Positions 43,556 to 51,461 of a DNA stretch of 64,000 nucleotides are shown in pieces. The stretch is taken from positions 17,262 to 81,261 of the forward strand of contig CACYQT010000032.1 in NCBI GenBank assembly GCA_902776645.1, in the 5' to 3' direction. The notes under the pieces were generated by a model. It was not told the DNA's origin, ran no database searches, and saw only the letters and a list, made by a program, of their open reading frames with translations. The translations under genes were made by a program, and so were the position numbers. Within the stretch, counting starts at the first letter, position 1. The number at the start of each line of letters is the position of its first letter. The stretch is from an uncultured bacterium. Its GTDB lineage: Bacteria > Verrucomicrobiota > Lentisphaeria > Oligosphaerales > Oligosphaeraceae.

Positions 43556-44815
43556 TTACCAATTAAGCATGTTTATGATAAAATTCCTGAATTTTCCAGC
43601 GGTGTCATGCGGATGATTTTGAATTTCAATATCATAGCTCTGCTTCCCGTATCTGGCGAGCCCCAACGGCACAAGCGCGGACGGTGAATCCACGACATCT
43701 GAACGCCCCTCGGCGCCGTATGTCCGCGCAATGGCCACGGGACGGTTGAAGACATCGCCCGCAAGCTCCGAGATTTTCGGTATCCGCGCGCCGCCGCCGC
43801 ATATCATGACGCCCCCCGTGGCCCACTGCCATGCGTCTTCATCTTTGATTTTCTTGTTGATGATATTGAAAAGCTCCTGGAAACGGAGCTGCACGATCTG
43901 CTCAACCCGCAACGCGGGAATGTTCTCCGTCGAACCGCTGATGTCCTTTTCCGCCGCGATGTAGCGGCGGCGACCGTCGATTTCCGGCATGACGGAGCAT
44001 TGCAGATTCCCGAAATCGCGCAGAATCTTGCGCGTCGAATTGATCGGAAGACGGAAGTTTATGGCGAGATCGTTCGCCGCATGGTCGCAACCGACCGTGA
44101 TCTGCCCCATCGTGAAGAAATCGCGCCCCGTATAGAGGACGTACGACGTGACGCCCGCCCCGATGTCGATGAGCAGGCATCCCTCCGCCTGGACGCCGCT
44201 CTGCCGTTTGAAGGCCGCGAACGCCAAGGCGAAAGGCGTGTAGGCGACCGCGTTCGGAGGCCCGTCGATGACATCGGCGGCGATAGACGCATACGCCTCC
44301 AGATACCGCCGTTGGAAGACAATGGACTCGTTCTGTACCTGGACACATGTCGAATAGCTGCCAACGGGAGGCGAAAGAAGGATCTCGTCTTTGTCAAGGC
44401 GGTAGAAACGCGTATATTCACCGTCCACGATCTGCGAATCGTCTTTCGGTGTATAGATCGCCTGCCGCGCCGCCGCGATGATATGCTCCTCCGTGATCTG
44501 CATGCTCCCGTTCTCGAACGTGATCGTGCCCTCCGTCCGGACAAGATTGACAAAACGACCGCCGACCGATAGCGTCACAAATGTCTCCGAAATAGGAGTT
44601 TGCGCTTCAGTCTCCGCCTGTCTCACGGCTCGCGTGAGCTGCTGGCAGACAAAGTCGCGGTCTTTCACCTCCCCCTTGATGACTTTGATGGACGGCGCCT
44701 CCCCCCAGCCCAGAAGCGTGACGCCGTAGTCGTCCGCCACGGAACAGATGGCGACTTTGATCGTCGCCGTGCCGATTTCGATGCCCGTGTAGATTGCCTG
44801 TGAATGACTCGCCAT
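43556..44815 (-). CDS. ftsA: Cell division protein FtsA
   Basis: A 419-residue actin-fold ATPase. AIYTGIEIGTATIKVAICSV is the phosphate 1 motif. EGCLLIDIGAGVTSYVLYTG is phosphate 2, and GGVMICGGGARIPKISELAG is the adenosine motif. The 1C-domain region ETFVTLSVGGRFVNLVRTEG is present. The end GKFRNFIINMLNW is an amphipathic tail suited to bind the membrane, as in other FtsA. FtsA tethers FtsZ filaments to the membrane, here presumably the divergent FtsZ encoded 47 bp downstream. ATG 44815 is chosen over an upstream in-frame start at 44899, as the GGGGAGG lies about 11 bases before it. Confidence 0.9.
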   Translation of the reverse strand: MASHSQAIYTGIEIGTATIKVAICSVADDYGVTLLGWGEAPSIKVIKGEVKDRDFVCQQLTRAVRQAETEAQTPISETFVTLSVGGRFVNLVRTEGTITFENGSMQITEEHIIAAARQAIYTPKDDSQIVDGEYTRFYRLDKDEILLSPPVGSYSTCVQVQNESIVFQRRYLEAYASIAADVIDGPPNAVAYTPFALAFAAFKRQSGVQAEGCLLIDIGAGVTSYVLYTGRDFFTMGQITVGCDHAANDLAINFRLPINSTRKILRDFGNLQCSVMPEIDGRRRYIAAEKDISGSTENIPALRVEQIVQLRFQELFNIINKKIKDEDAWQWATGGVMICGGGARIPKISELAGDVFNRPVAIARTYGAEGRSDVVDSPSALVPLGLARYGKQSYDIEIQNHPHDTAGKFRNFIINMLNW

Positions 44816-45001
44816 GTTTGGATTTTCCTCCCCTTGTTTTTTCGACAAAAAAAACCGCAGACAGACGTCTGCTTTCCCGTTTTTTTTAAAACGTAACATC
44901 TCAGACGACTATTTTCAAGCTTTCTTTCCTATGTTGTCGCAAAAAATGCATTATAGTATAGGTTTTACCATGAATGGGCAACAGACAACAGGGTGAAGAA
45001 C

Positions 45002-45274
45002 ATGAAAAGCGCGTTTGAGTTGGCGATGGAGCGGCTGGGCGGCGGAAGCCGTCAGTACACGGAGGAACAAAAGGCACAGTTCAATGAAATCGACCGCGAA
45101 TTCGACGCCCGGCTGGCGCAGATCAAGCTGCAGGCCCAGTCGGACAGGCTGAAAGTCGCGGATGACGCGGAAAAACTGAAGCAGTTTGAAGACCAGCTGG
45201 CGGAGGACATCCGTCGGCTTGAGGCGAAGCGCGAAGACAAGAAGGAGTCTTTGCGGCGGGAATTTGCAAAATAG
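45002..45274 (+). CDS. Small coiled-coil protein upstream of obgE
   Basis: A 90-residue highly charged protein (RQYTEEQKAQFNEIDREFDARLAQIKLQ, then EKLKQFEDQLAEDIRRLEAKREDKKESLRREF), helical throughout, with heptad-like spacing. I do not recognise a family. ATG 45002 follows AGGG by about 8 bases; a GTG start at 44993 is less likely. It ends 27 bp before obgE, so it is probably in the same transcript. A scaffold or chaperone role is possible but not shown. Confidence 0.75.
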   Translation: MKSAFELAMERLGGGSRQYTEEQKAQFNEIDREFDARLAQIKLQAQSDRLKVADDAEKLKQFEDQLAEDIRRLEAKREDKKESLRREFAK

Positions 45275-45301
45275 AGGCGATGGAGGCGCGGGAAACGGAA
45301 T

Positions 45302-46399
45302 ATGTTTGTAGACAGAGCGAAAATACATGTGGCGGCGGGCAACGGCGGATCAGGATCCGCCAGTTTCCGCCGTGAAAAATTCGTGCCGCTCGGCGGCCCG
45401 GACGGCGGCGACGGCGGCAACGGCGGATCCGTCATCATCCAGGCCGTCACGGGCGAGCAAAGCCTCGTGGCGTTGCGCTACCAGCCCCTGTGGAAGGCGC
45501 AGTCCGGAGGAAACGGACGCGGACGCAAGATGCACGGCGTCAACGGGGAAGACTGCATCATCAAGGTCCCGATCGGGACGTTGGTCTTCGACGCCGCCAC
45601 GGGCGACCTCCTTTGCGATCTCAACCAGGCGGATGAAACGTTCACGGCGGCCAAAGGCGGCAAAGGCGGCCTCGGCAACACCCACTTCGTGACTTCCGTC
45701 AACCGCGCCCCGAAGAAATTCCAGCCCGGCACGGAGGGGGAGGAAAAAGATCTGGATCTGGAACTGAAAACCGTTGCGGACGTGGGACTTGTCGGTTATC
45801 CGAACGCCGGCAAGTCTACGCTGCTTCGCGCGTTGTCGGCCGCCCGTCCGAAAACCGCCCCCTACCCGTTCACGACGCTCCACCCCAGCGTGGGCATCAT
45901 CGACATGGAGGATTTCTACCGCTTCAGCGTGGCGGACATACCGGGACTGATAGAAGGCGCTTCGGAAAACGTCGGCCTTGGCCATGCCTTCCTGCGCCAC
46001 ATCGAACGCTGCCGACTGTTCTGCTTCGTGCTGGACATGGCCGGCGTCGACGGACGTGACCCGCTGGCCGATCTGGCCTCCCTGCGGGACGAACTGAAAA
46101 AATACGAGCCCGGCCTGGAAAAACGGCCTTTCGTGTTGGTGGCCAACAAGATGGATCTGGAAGGATCGGAAGAGAATCTCGCTCGGCTGAAGGAAGCGGA
46201 GCCGAACTCGATGATCATTCCCGTCTGCGCGGAACTGGCGGAGAATACGGACGAACTCATCCGTCGTCTGCGCAAATGCCTGGAGACGCTGCCGCCGATG
46301 GACGCGGAGGATTTGAACAGGATTCTCGCCAAACGGCGCGTATTCCTCAACGACAAGACCCAGGTAAAAGCGAAAGACGACGACGACTGGGATTACTGA
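45302..46399 (+). CDS. obgE: GTPase ObgE/CgtA
   Basis: A 365-residue Obg GTPase. The Obg domain (1-158) is Gly-rich, with VDRAKIHVAAGNGGSGSASFRREKF, PDGGDGGNGGSV and GGKGGLGNTHF. The G domain has GYPNAGKSTLLRAL (G1), APYPFTTLHPSVG (G2), VADIPGLIEGAS (G3), VANKMDLEG (G4) and an IIPVCAEL stretch (G5). The C-terminal OCT domain is absent or very short. Obg helps large-subunit assembly and stress signalling. The rplU-rpmA genes that often precede it are not here. Confidence 0.95.
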   Translation: MFVDRAKIHVAAGNGGSGSASFRREKFVPLGGPDGGDGGNGGSVIIQAVTGEQSLVALRYQPLWKAQSGGNGRGRKMHGVNGEDCIIKVPIGTLVFDAATGDLLCDLNQADETFTAAKGGKGGLGNTHFVTSVNRAPKKFQPGTEGEEKDLDLELKTVADVGLVGYPNAGKSTLLRALSAARPKTAPYPFTTLHPSVGIIDMEDFYRFSVADIPGLIEGASENVGLGHAFLRHIERCRLFCFVLDMAGVDGRDPLADLASLRDELKKYEPGLEKRPFVLVANKMDLEGSEENLARLKEAEPNSMIIPVCAELAENTDELIRRLRKCLETLPPMDAEDLNRILAKRRVFLNDKTQVKAKDDDDWDY

Positions 46400-46443
46400 A
46401 GACTAAACCATATAGCAATATCGTATTTTAACAAGGAGACATC

Positions 46444-47415
46444 ATGAAAATTCTTGTTGCCGGCGGCGCCGGCTACATCGGCAGTTGCACAACGGAATAC
46501 CTTCTCGAACGCGGCCATGAAATCTGCGTCTTCGACGCGTTGCTGAACGGTCATCGGCAGGCGGTCGACCCACGGGCGAAATTCGTCAAGGGGAATCTGG
46601 AGGACTTTTCCGCGATCGACAACGCCATTCGTGATTTTCAGCCGGAGGGCGTCATCCATTTCGCGGCCTTCATCGAAGTCGGCGAATCCATGAAACTGCC
46701 GGGCAAATACTTCCGCAACAACGTCGCCAACGCCATGAATCTGGCGGAGGCCTGCGCGAAAAACGGCGTCCGCAAGATCGTGTTCTCCAGCACGGCGGCG
46801 ACATACGGCATGCCGAAGAACGTCCCCATCAAGGAGACGGAGCCGACCATTCCCATCAACCCCTACGGCGAATCCAAACTGATGTTTGAAAAGATCCTCC
46901 GCTGGTATCATGACATCCATGGCCTCCAATACACGGCCCTCCGCTATTTCAACGCGGCGGGGGCGACGCCCGTCCACGGCGAAGACCACCACCCGGAAAC
47001 CCACCTCATCCCGCTCGTCATGCAGGCCGCTGAAGGCAAACGCCCGAAAATCAGCGTCTTCGGAACGGATTACGACACGCCGGACGGCACCTGCATCCGC
47101 GACTACATCCATGTTCTGGATCTTGCGCAGGCCCATCTCCTGGCGTTGGAAAATCAAGATTCCGGCGCCTTCAACCTCGGCACGGGACAGGGCCATTCCG
47201 TCAAATCCATCATTGACACCGTCAAGAAGGTGACAGGCCTCGACTTCCCCGTCGAATACGCGGAACGCCGCCCCGGCGATCCCGCCCGCCTGATCGCGGA
47301 TTCGACGGCGGCGAAGACCGTTCTCGGCTGGAAACCGCAGTATGACGACATCAACGCCATCGTGGAATCCGCCTGGAAGTGGCGTCGCCTGTATCCGAAC
47401 GGATATCAAGACTAA
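46444..47415 (+). CDS. galE: UDP-glucose 4-epimerase
   Basis: A 323-residue extended SDR. GGAGYIGSCTTEYLLERGH binds NAD. VIHFAAFIEVGESM, FSSTAATYGMP (catalytic Ser/Thr), NPYGESKLMFEKIL (Tyr-x3-Lys) and YFNAAGATP are the GalE set. It interconverts UDP-glucose and UDP-galactose for surface glycans or galactose use. AAGGAG precedes ATG 46444. A REP-like palindrome begins 1 bp after its stop. Confidence 0.93.
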   Translation: MKILVAGGAGYIGSCTTEYLLERGHEICVFDALLNGHRQAVDPRAKFVKGNLEDFSAIDNAIRDFQPEGVIHFAAFIEVGESMKLPGKYFRNNVANAMNLAEACAKNGVRKIVFSSTAATYGMPKNVPIKETEPTIPINPYGESKLMFEKILRWYHDIHGLQYTALRYFNAAGATPVHGEDHHPETHLIPLVMQAAEGKRPKISVFGTDYDTPDGTCIRDYIHVLDLAQAHLLALENQDSGAFNLGTGQGHSVKSIIDTVKKVTGLDFPVEYAERRPGDPARLIADSTAAKTVLGWKPQYDDINAIVESAWKWRRLYPNGYQD

Positions 47416-47438
47416 GTAACGACGGCGTCCCGCCGTCG
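47416..47438. repeat. REP-like palindrome, copy 2 (inverted relative to copy 1)
   Basis: The reverse complement of the 23 bases at 13838-13860, in the 48-bp gap between galE and the next gene. Stem CGACGGCG with a 3-base loop. Confidence 0.75.
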
Positions 47439-47463
47439 AATATCTAACAAAAAGGAAACCACC

Positions 47464-48405
47464 ATGAACATGCGCCTTTGTTCCGTTTTACTTTGCGTGG
47501 CCGGTCTGTCGTTCGCAGGGCAGACAAAGACGTTCAAAATCGACGGCATGGAGATCATCGCCATGCAGGACAGGGAGACGTCCATGCCGAACAAGATTTT
47601 CCACGGCGCGCCGCCGGAGGAAATCAACGAAGCCGTGCCGTCCGGCAAATCACCGGCGTCCATCAACGCGTTTGTCGTCAAGACGGAGAAACATCGGTAT
47701 CTGATCGATACTGGCATGGGAACGGACATGCTGCTCCAGAACCTTCGGAACGCCGGCGTCAAGCCGGAGGACATCGACGTCATTCTCATCACCCACATGC
47801 ACGCCGACCACATCGGCGGCCTGCTTCGCGACGGGAAGCCCGCCTTCCCGAATGCGACGCTCCATATCGCGAAGGAGGAGTTCTTCTATTGGCGTCAGGC
47901 CAATCCGAACATCAAGCAGATCGCTAACGCCTATCTGAAACAAACCGAGTTGTTTACATACGGTGAAGACCTTCCGATCGTCCGCGCCGAACAGACGGAT
48001 GCGCAGAAAACGATCGGAGTGATGCGGAAAACGAAGGCGGCCCGCATCATCGACATGACGGACGACACGTTCCAAGGGCGAGACGCCAGCGGCCATACCC
48101 CCGGCCATACCGTCTTCGAAAGCAACAAGATGATTATCATCGGGGATCTGGTCCATTCCGCGGCCTTGCAGTTCAACGATCCGAATATCTGCGCGCAATT
48201 CGACATGGAGATGCCGAAGGCCGTGAAATCCCGCAGGAAATTCTTCGATGTGGCGGCGGAAACGGGAAAGATCGTGCTCGGCATGCATCTCCCCTTCCCC
48301 GGCATCGGCTACATCCTGAAGGACGAAGGAGACCACTACTCCTTCAAGCCGTTGGACATCAAACCAGAAGAAACCATTGAAAAACAAAATAAAAACGACA
48401 ACTGA
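47464..48405 (+). CDS. Exported metallo-beta-lactamase-fold hydrolase
   Basis: A 313-residue protein with signal peptide MNMRLCSVLLCVAGLSFAG. The zinc site is complete: LITHMHADHIGGLL (HxHxDH), ATLHIAKEEFFYW, DASGHTPGHTVFES and IIGDLVHSAALQ. VDTGMG-type YLIDTGMGTDMLL precedes it. Substrate unknown; lactonases, quorum-quenching enzymes and other periplasmic MBL proteins share the pattern. It lies between galE and alaS on the plus strand. Confidence 0.85.
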   Translation: MNMRLCSVLLCVAGLSFAGQTKTFKIDGMEIIAMQDRETSMPNKIFHGAPPEEINEAVPSGKSPASINAFVVKTEKHRYLIDTGMGTDMLLQNLRNAGVKPEDIDVILITHMHADHIGGLLRDGKPAFPNATLHIAKEEFFYWRQANPNIKQIANAYLKQTELFTYGEDLPIVRAEQTDAQKTIGVMRKTKAARIIDMTDDTFQGRDASGHTPGHTVFESNKMIIIGDLVHSAALQFNDPNICAQFDMEMPKAVKSRRKFFDVAAETGKIVLGMHLPFPGIGYILKDEGDHYSFKPLDIKPEETIEKQNKNDN

Positions 48406-48429
48406 GTAAAAAAGGATTCCAAGACAACC

Positions 48430-50208
48430 ATGATGACTGCTGCTGAATTAAGAAGAATGTTCATTGACTTTTTCAAGAGCCACGGCCACGCCGAAATCAA
48501 AAGCGCGCCGCTGGTTCCGGAAAACGACCCCACATGCCTGTTCACGACGGCCGGCATGCACCCGCTCGTCCCGTTCCTGCTGGGCGAGAAGCATCCCGCC
48601 GGCAAACGCCTGACGGACGTCCAGAAGTGCCTGCGGACAGGCGATATCGATGAAGTCGGCGACCCCTTCCACATGACCTTCTTCGAAATGCTCGGCAACT
48701 GGTCGCTCGGCGACTATTTCAAGAAAGAGGCCATCGGCATGAGCTTCGAATTCCTCACGAAGAAGCTCGGCTTCAAGCCCGAAAACATCAAAGTGACATG
48801 CTTCGCCGGCGACGAAAACGCCCCGCGCGACACGGAGGCCGCCTCCATCTGGATGGAAAACGGCATCCCTGAAAAGAACATTTATTATTTAGGTAAGGAA
48901 GACAACTGGTGGGGCCCCGCCGGCCAGACAGGCCCCTGCGGCCCCGACACGGAAATGTTCGTCCCGCTGGACCGCCCGGACTGCGGCCCGAACTGCGGCC
49001 CCGCCTGCGGCTGCGGCAAATGGGTCGAAATCTGGAACGACGTCTTCATGCAATACAACAAGACGGCTGACGGCAAGTTCGTCCCGCTGGAGCATCCGAA
49101 CGTCGATACCGGCATGGGCGTCGAACGCGTGACGGCCTTCATGCAGGGCGTCCGTAGCGCCTACGAGACGGAGCTGTTCGCGGGTATCTTCGCGAAAATC
49201 AAGGAGTTGAGCGGCAATCCGGAAGCGGACTTCAACAACCGCAGCGCGCGCATCGTGGCGGAGCATCTCCGCGCCTCCACGTTCATCATCGGCGACGGCG
49301 TCACGCCGTCGAACGTCGACCAGGGCTATGTCCTGCGCCGTCTCATCCGCCGCGCCATCCGCGAAGCCCGCAAGCTCGGCATCACGGAAGCGTTCGTCTC
49401 CAAGATCGCGCAGGTCGTCATCGACGAATACAGCCCCTTCTATCCCGAACTGAAGGAAAAGCAGGAGTTCATCTTCGCGGAACTGAACCGCGAAGAGGAG
49501 CAGTTCGGCAAGACGCTCGAAAACGGCATCAAGGAGTTCAACAAGCTGATCGAGAAGTTCCCGCCGAACATCGAGAACAAGATCATCAGCGGCCGCAAGG
49601 CGTTCAACCTCTATGAAACCTATGGCTTCCCGCTGGAACTGACGCAGGAAATGGCCGCCGAAAAGGGCTTCAAAGTCGATGAACAAGGCTTCCAGGAGGC
49701 TTATCAAAAGCATCAGGAACAGTCCCGCGCAGGCGCCGAGCAGAAGTTCAAAGGCGGTCTGGCCGACCATTCGGAAGCCACCGCGCAGCTCCATACGGCG
49801 ACGCACATGCTCCACGCCGCCCTGCGCCGCGTGCTCGGAAACCACGTCGAACAGGCGGGTTCCAACATCACGGCGGAACGTCTCCGCTTCGACTTCACAC
49901 ATCCGGACAAGGTGACGCCCGAACAGCTGGCGGAAGTCGAAAAGATCGTCAACGAGCAGATCAAACGCAACATGGACGTCGTCTGCGAAGAGGTTCCGTT
50001 GGAGGAAGCCAAGAAGCGCGGCGCCATCGGTCTGTTTGAATCCAAATACGGCGACGTCGTCAAGCTCTATACGATCGGCGACTTCTCGATGGAAATCTGC
50101 GGCGGCCCGCACGCCACGAACACGTCGCAGCTCGGCACGTTCAAGATTCTGAAAGAGGAAAGCTCCAGCCGCGGCGTCCGCCGCATCAAGGCAGTTTTGA
50201 TCCATTGA
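48430..50208 (+). CDS. alaS: Alanyl-tRNA synthetase, short form without C-Ala domain
   Basis: A 592-residue AlaRS. The catalytic domain has MFIDFFKSHGHAEIKSAPLVP, DPTCLFTTAGMHPLVPFLLG, FHMTFFEMLGNWSLGDYFK and DTGMGVERVTAFMQG. The tRNA-recognition part follows (YVLRRLIRRAIREARKLG). The editing domain then starts at once with ATAQLHTATHMLHAAL (HxxxH), and ends with MEICGGPHATNTSQLG (CxxxH) and SSSRGVRRIKAVL. The beta-barrel segment between them and the whole C-Ala domain are missing, so it is about 280 residues shorter than the common form. Similar short AlaRS are known in Borrelia and CPR bacteria. Editing residues are intact. It charges tRNA-Ala. Confidence 0.93.
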   Translation: MMTAAELRRMFIDFFKSHGHAEIKSAPLVPENDPTCLFTTAGMHPLVPFLLGEKHPAGKRLTDVQKCLRTGDIDEVGDPFHMTFFEMLGNWSLGDYFKKEAIGMSFEFLTKKLGFKPENIKVTCFAGDENAPRDTEAASIWMENGIPEKNIYYLGKEDNWWGPAGQTGPCGPDTEMFVPLDRPDCGPNCGPACGCGKWVEIWNDVFMQYNKTADGKFVPLEHPNVDTGMGVERVTAFMQGVRSAYETELFAGIFAKIKELSGNPEADFNNRSARIVAEHLRASTFIIGDGVTPSNVDQGYVLRRLIRRAIREARKLGITEAFVSKIAQVVIDEYSPFYPELKEKQEFIFAELNREEEQFGKTLENGIKEFNKLIEKFPPNIENKIISGRKAFNLYETYGFPLELTQEMAAEKGFKVDEQGFQEAYQKHQEQSRAGAEQKFKGGLADHSEATAQLHTATHMLHAALRRVLGNHVEQAGSNITAERLRFDFTHPDKVTPEQLAEVEKIVNEQIKRNMDVVCEEVPLEEAKKRGAIGLFESKYGDVVKLYTIGDFSMEICGGPHATNTSQLGTFKILKEESSSRGVRRIKAVLIH

Positions 50209-50247
50209 TTTCTTTGTCCAACCCATTCAAACAAAAGGAGAACCATC

Positions 50248-51099
50248 ATGTCATTGCCTTTCAAGATTGATTTGAGCGGAAAAGTGGCCGTTGTCACGGG
50301 CGGCGGCGGCATCCTCTGCAGCGGCATGTCCAAGGCCATCGCGGAATGCGGCGCGAAAGTCGCCATTCTGGATCTGCGCAAAGAAGCGGCCGACAAGGTC
50401 GCCGATGAAATCAAGGCCGCCGGCGGCACCGCCATGGGCGTCGCCTGCAACGTCTTGGACCGCGCAAGCCTCGAAGAAGCTTATGCCTTGATTAAGAAAG
50501 AGTTCGGACCGTGCGACATCCTGCTCAACGGCGCCGGCGGCAACAACCCGAAGGGCACGACGGACAATGAAGTCATGAGCAAGGCCGACTTGACCGCCAC
50601 CGAAGGGAAGAATTTCTACAATCTGGATCCGACGGGCATCCAGTTCGTCTTCAATCTGAACTTCCTGGGCTCCCTGCTGCCCACGCAGGTCTTCACGAAG
50701 GACATGGCCGAAAAGAACCACGGCTGCATCATCAACATCTCCTCCATGAACGCTTTCAAGCCGTTGACGAAGATCCCCGCCTACAGCGCCGCCAAGGCCG
50801 CCGTCAGCAACTTCACCCAGTGGCTGGCCGTCCACATGGCTCCCGTCGGCATCCGCGTCAACGCCATCGCCCCCGGCTTCTTCCTCACGGATCAGAACCG
50901 CAGCCTGTTGACGACGCCCGACGGCGGCCTGACGCCGCGCTCCCATAAGATCCTGAACCACACGCCGATGAACAAGTTCGGCGAGCCGAAAGATCTGATC
51001 GGCGCCCTCCTCTGGCTGCTCAGCGACGAAGCCGCCGGCTTCGTCACCGGAACGGTCATTCCGATCGACGGCGGCTTCTCCGCCTATTCCGGCGTCTAA
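50248..51099 (+). CDS. SDR oxidoreductase, probable D-mannonate oxidoreductase
   Basis: A 283-residue short-chain dehydrogenase. GKVAVVTGGGGILCSGMSKAI is the NAD site. LLNGAGGNNPKGTTDNEVM is a stretch typical of SDR-type mannonate/fructuronate oxidoreductases (UxuB/YjmF). Catalytic residues are in INISSMNAF and YSAAKAAV. The product would reduce fructuronate to mannonate in hexuronate breakdown. No uxuA or uxaC lies nearby, so the substrate is not certain. AAAAGGAG lies 7-8 bases before ATG 50248. Confidence 0.8.
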   Translation: MSLPFKIDLSGKVAVVTGGGGILCSGMSKAIAECGAKVAILDLRKEAADKVADEIKAAGGTAMGVACNVLDRASLEEAYALIKKEFGPCDILLNGAGGNNPKGTTDNEVMSKADLTATEGKNFYNLDPTGIQFVFNLNFLGSLLPTQVFTKDMAEKNHGCIINISSMNAFKPLTKIPAYSAAKAAVSNFTQWLAVHMAPVGIRVNAIAPGFFLTDQNRSLLTTPDGGLTPRSHKILNHTPMNKFGEPKDLIGALLWLLSDEAAGFVTGTVIPIDGGFSAYSGV

Positions 51100-51109
51100 A
51101 ACGCAATCA

Positions 51110-51267
51110 GGAGGGTCGCACTCCAGTGCGACCGTTTGTGTTGCGGCGGTGAGGGGGGCTAACAAATCTAGAATTTCTAGAAGTTCTAGCAGATCTAGAA
51201 ATTCTAGGCTTCTAGGCTTCTAGCCGCCTAGCCACTAACCACTGGTCGCACTGGAGCGCGACCCTCC
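51110..51267. repeat. REPIN-like element: two inverted REP palindromes around an octad repeat
   Basis: The 24-mers at 51110-51133 and 51244-51267 are inverted copies with one mismatch, and each is itself a palindrome (GGTCGCACT-CC-AGTGCGACC). Between them are TTCTAG octads (51167-51232). The gap 51100-51461 holds no gene; besides this element it contains repeat copy C. Confidence 0.8.
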
Positions 51268-51268
51268 C

Positions 51269-51306
51269 GTACTACTATCGTTCATTTTCTTGTTTTTCTG
51301 AAAAGA
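51269..51306 (+). repeat. Dispersed intergenic repeat, copy C (partial)
   Basis: It matches the first 38 bases of copy B (from ACTACTATCGTTC to TTTTTCTGAAAAGA) with one mismatch and directly follows the REPIN-like element. Confidence 0.75.
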
Positions 51307-51461
51307 TTTTCTCCAATGCATTGAGCTTCCGCATGATGCTGTTCCCGCCTCGCGAAGCGACGACAACCGCCGAGCCGCCGGAGCCGTTTACATTTCAGCA
51401 TTCATAATTCATTATATACAAACAAAACATAGGCCGCTCCAGGCCGTTCATGGAATATCAA

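Noticed and set aside
48889..50226. 445-codon minus-strand ORF
   Set aside because: Antisense to alaS, which has all its catalytic and editing motifs.
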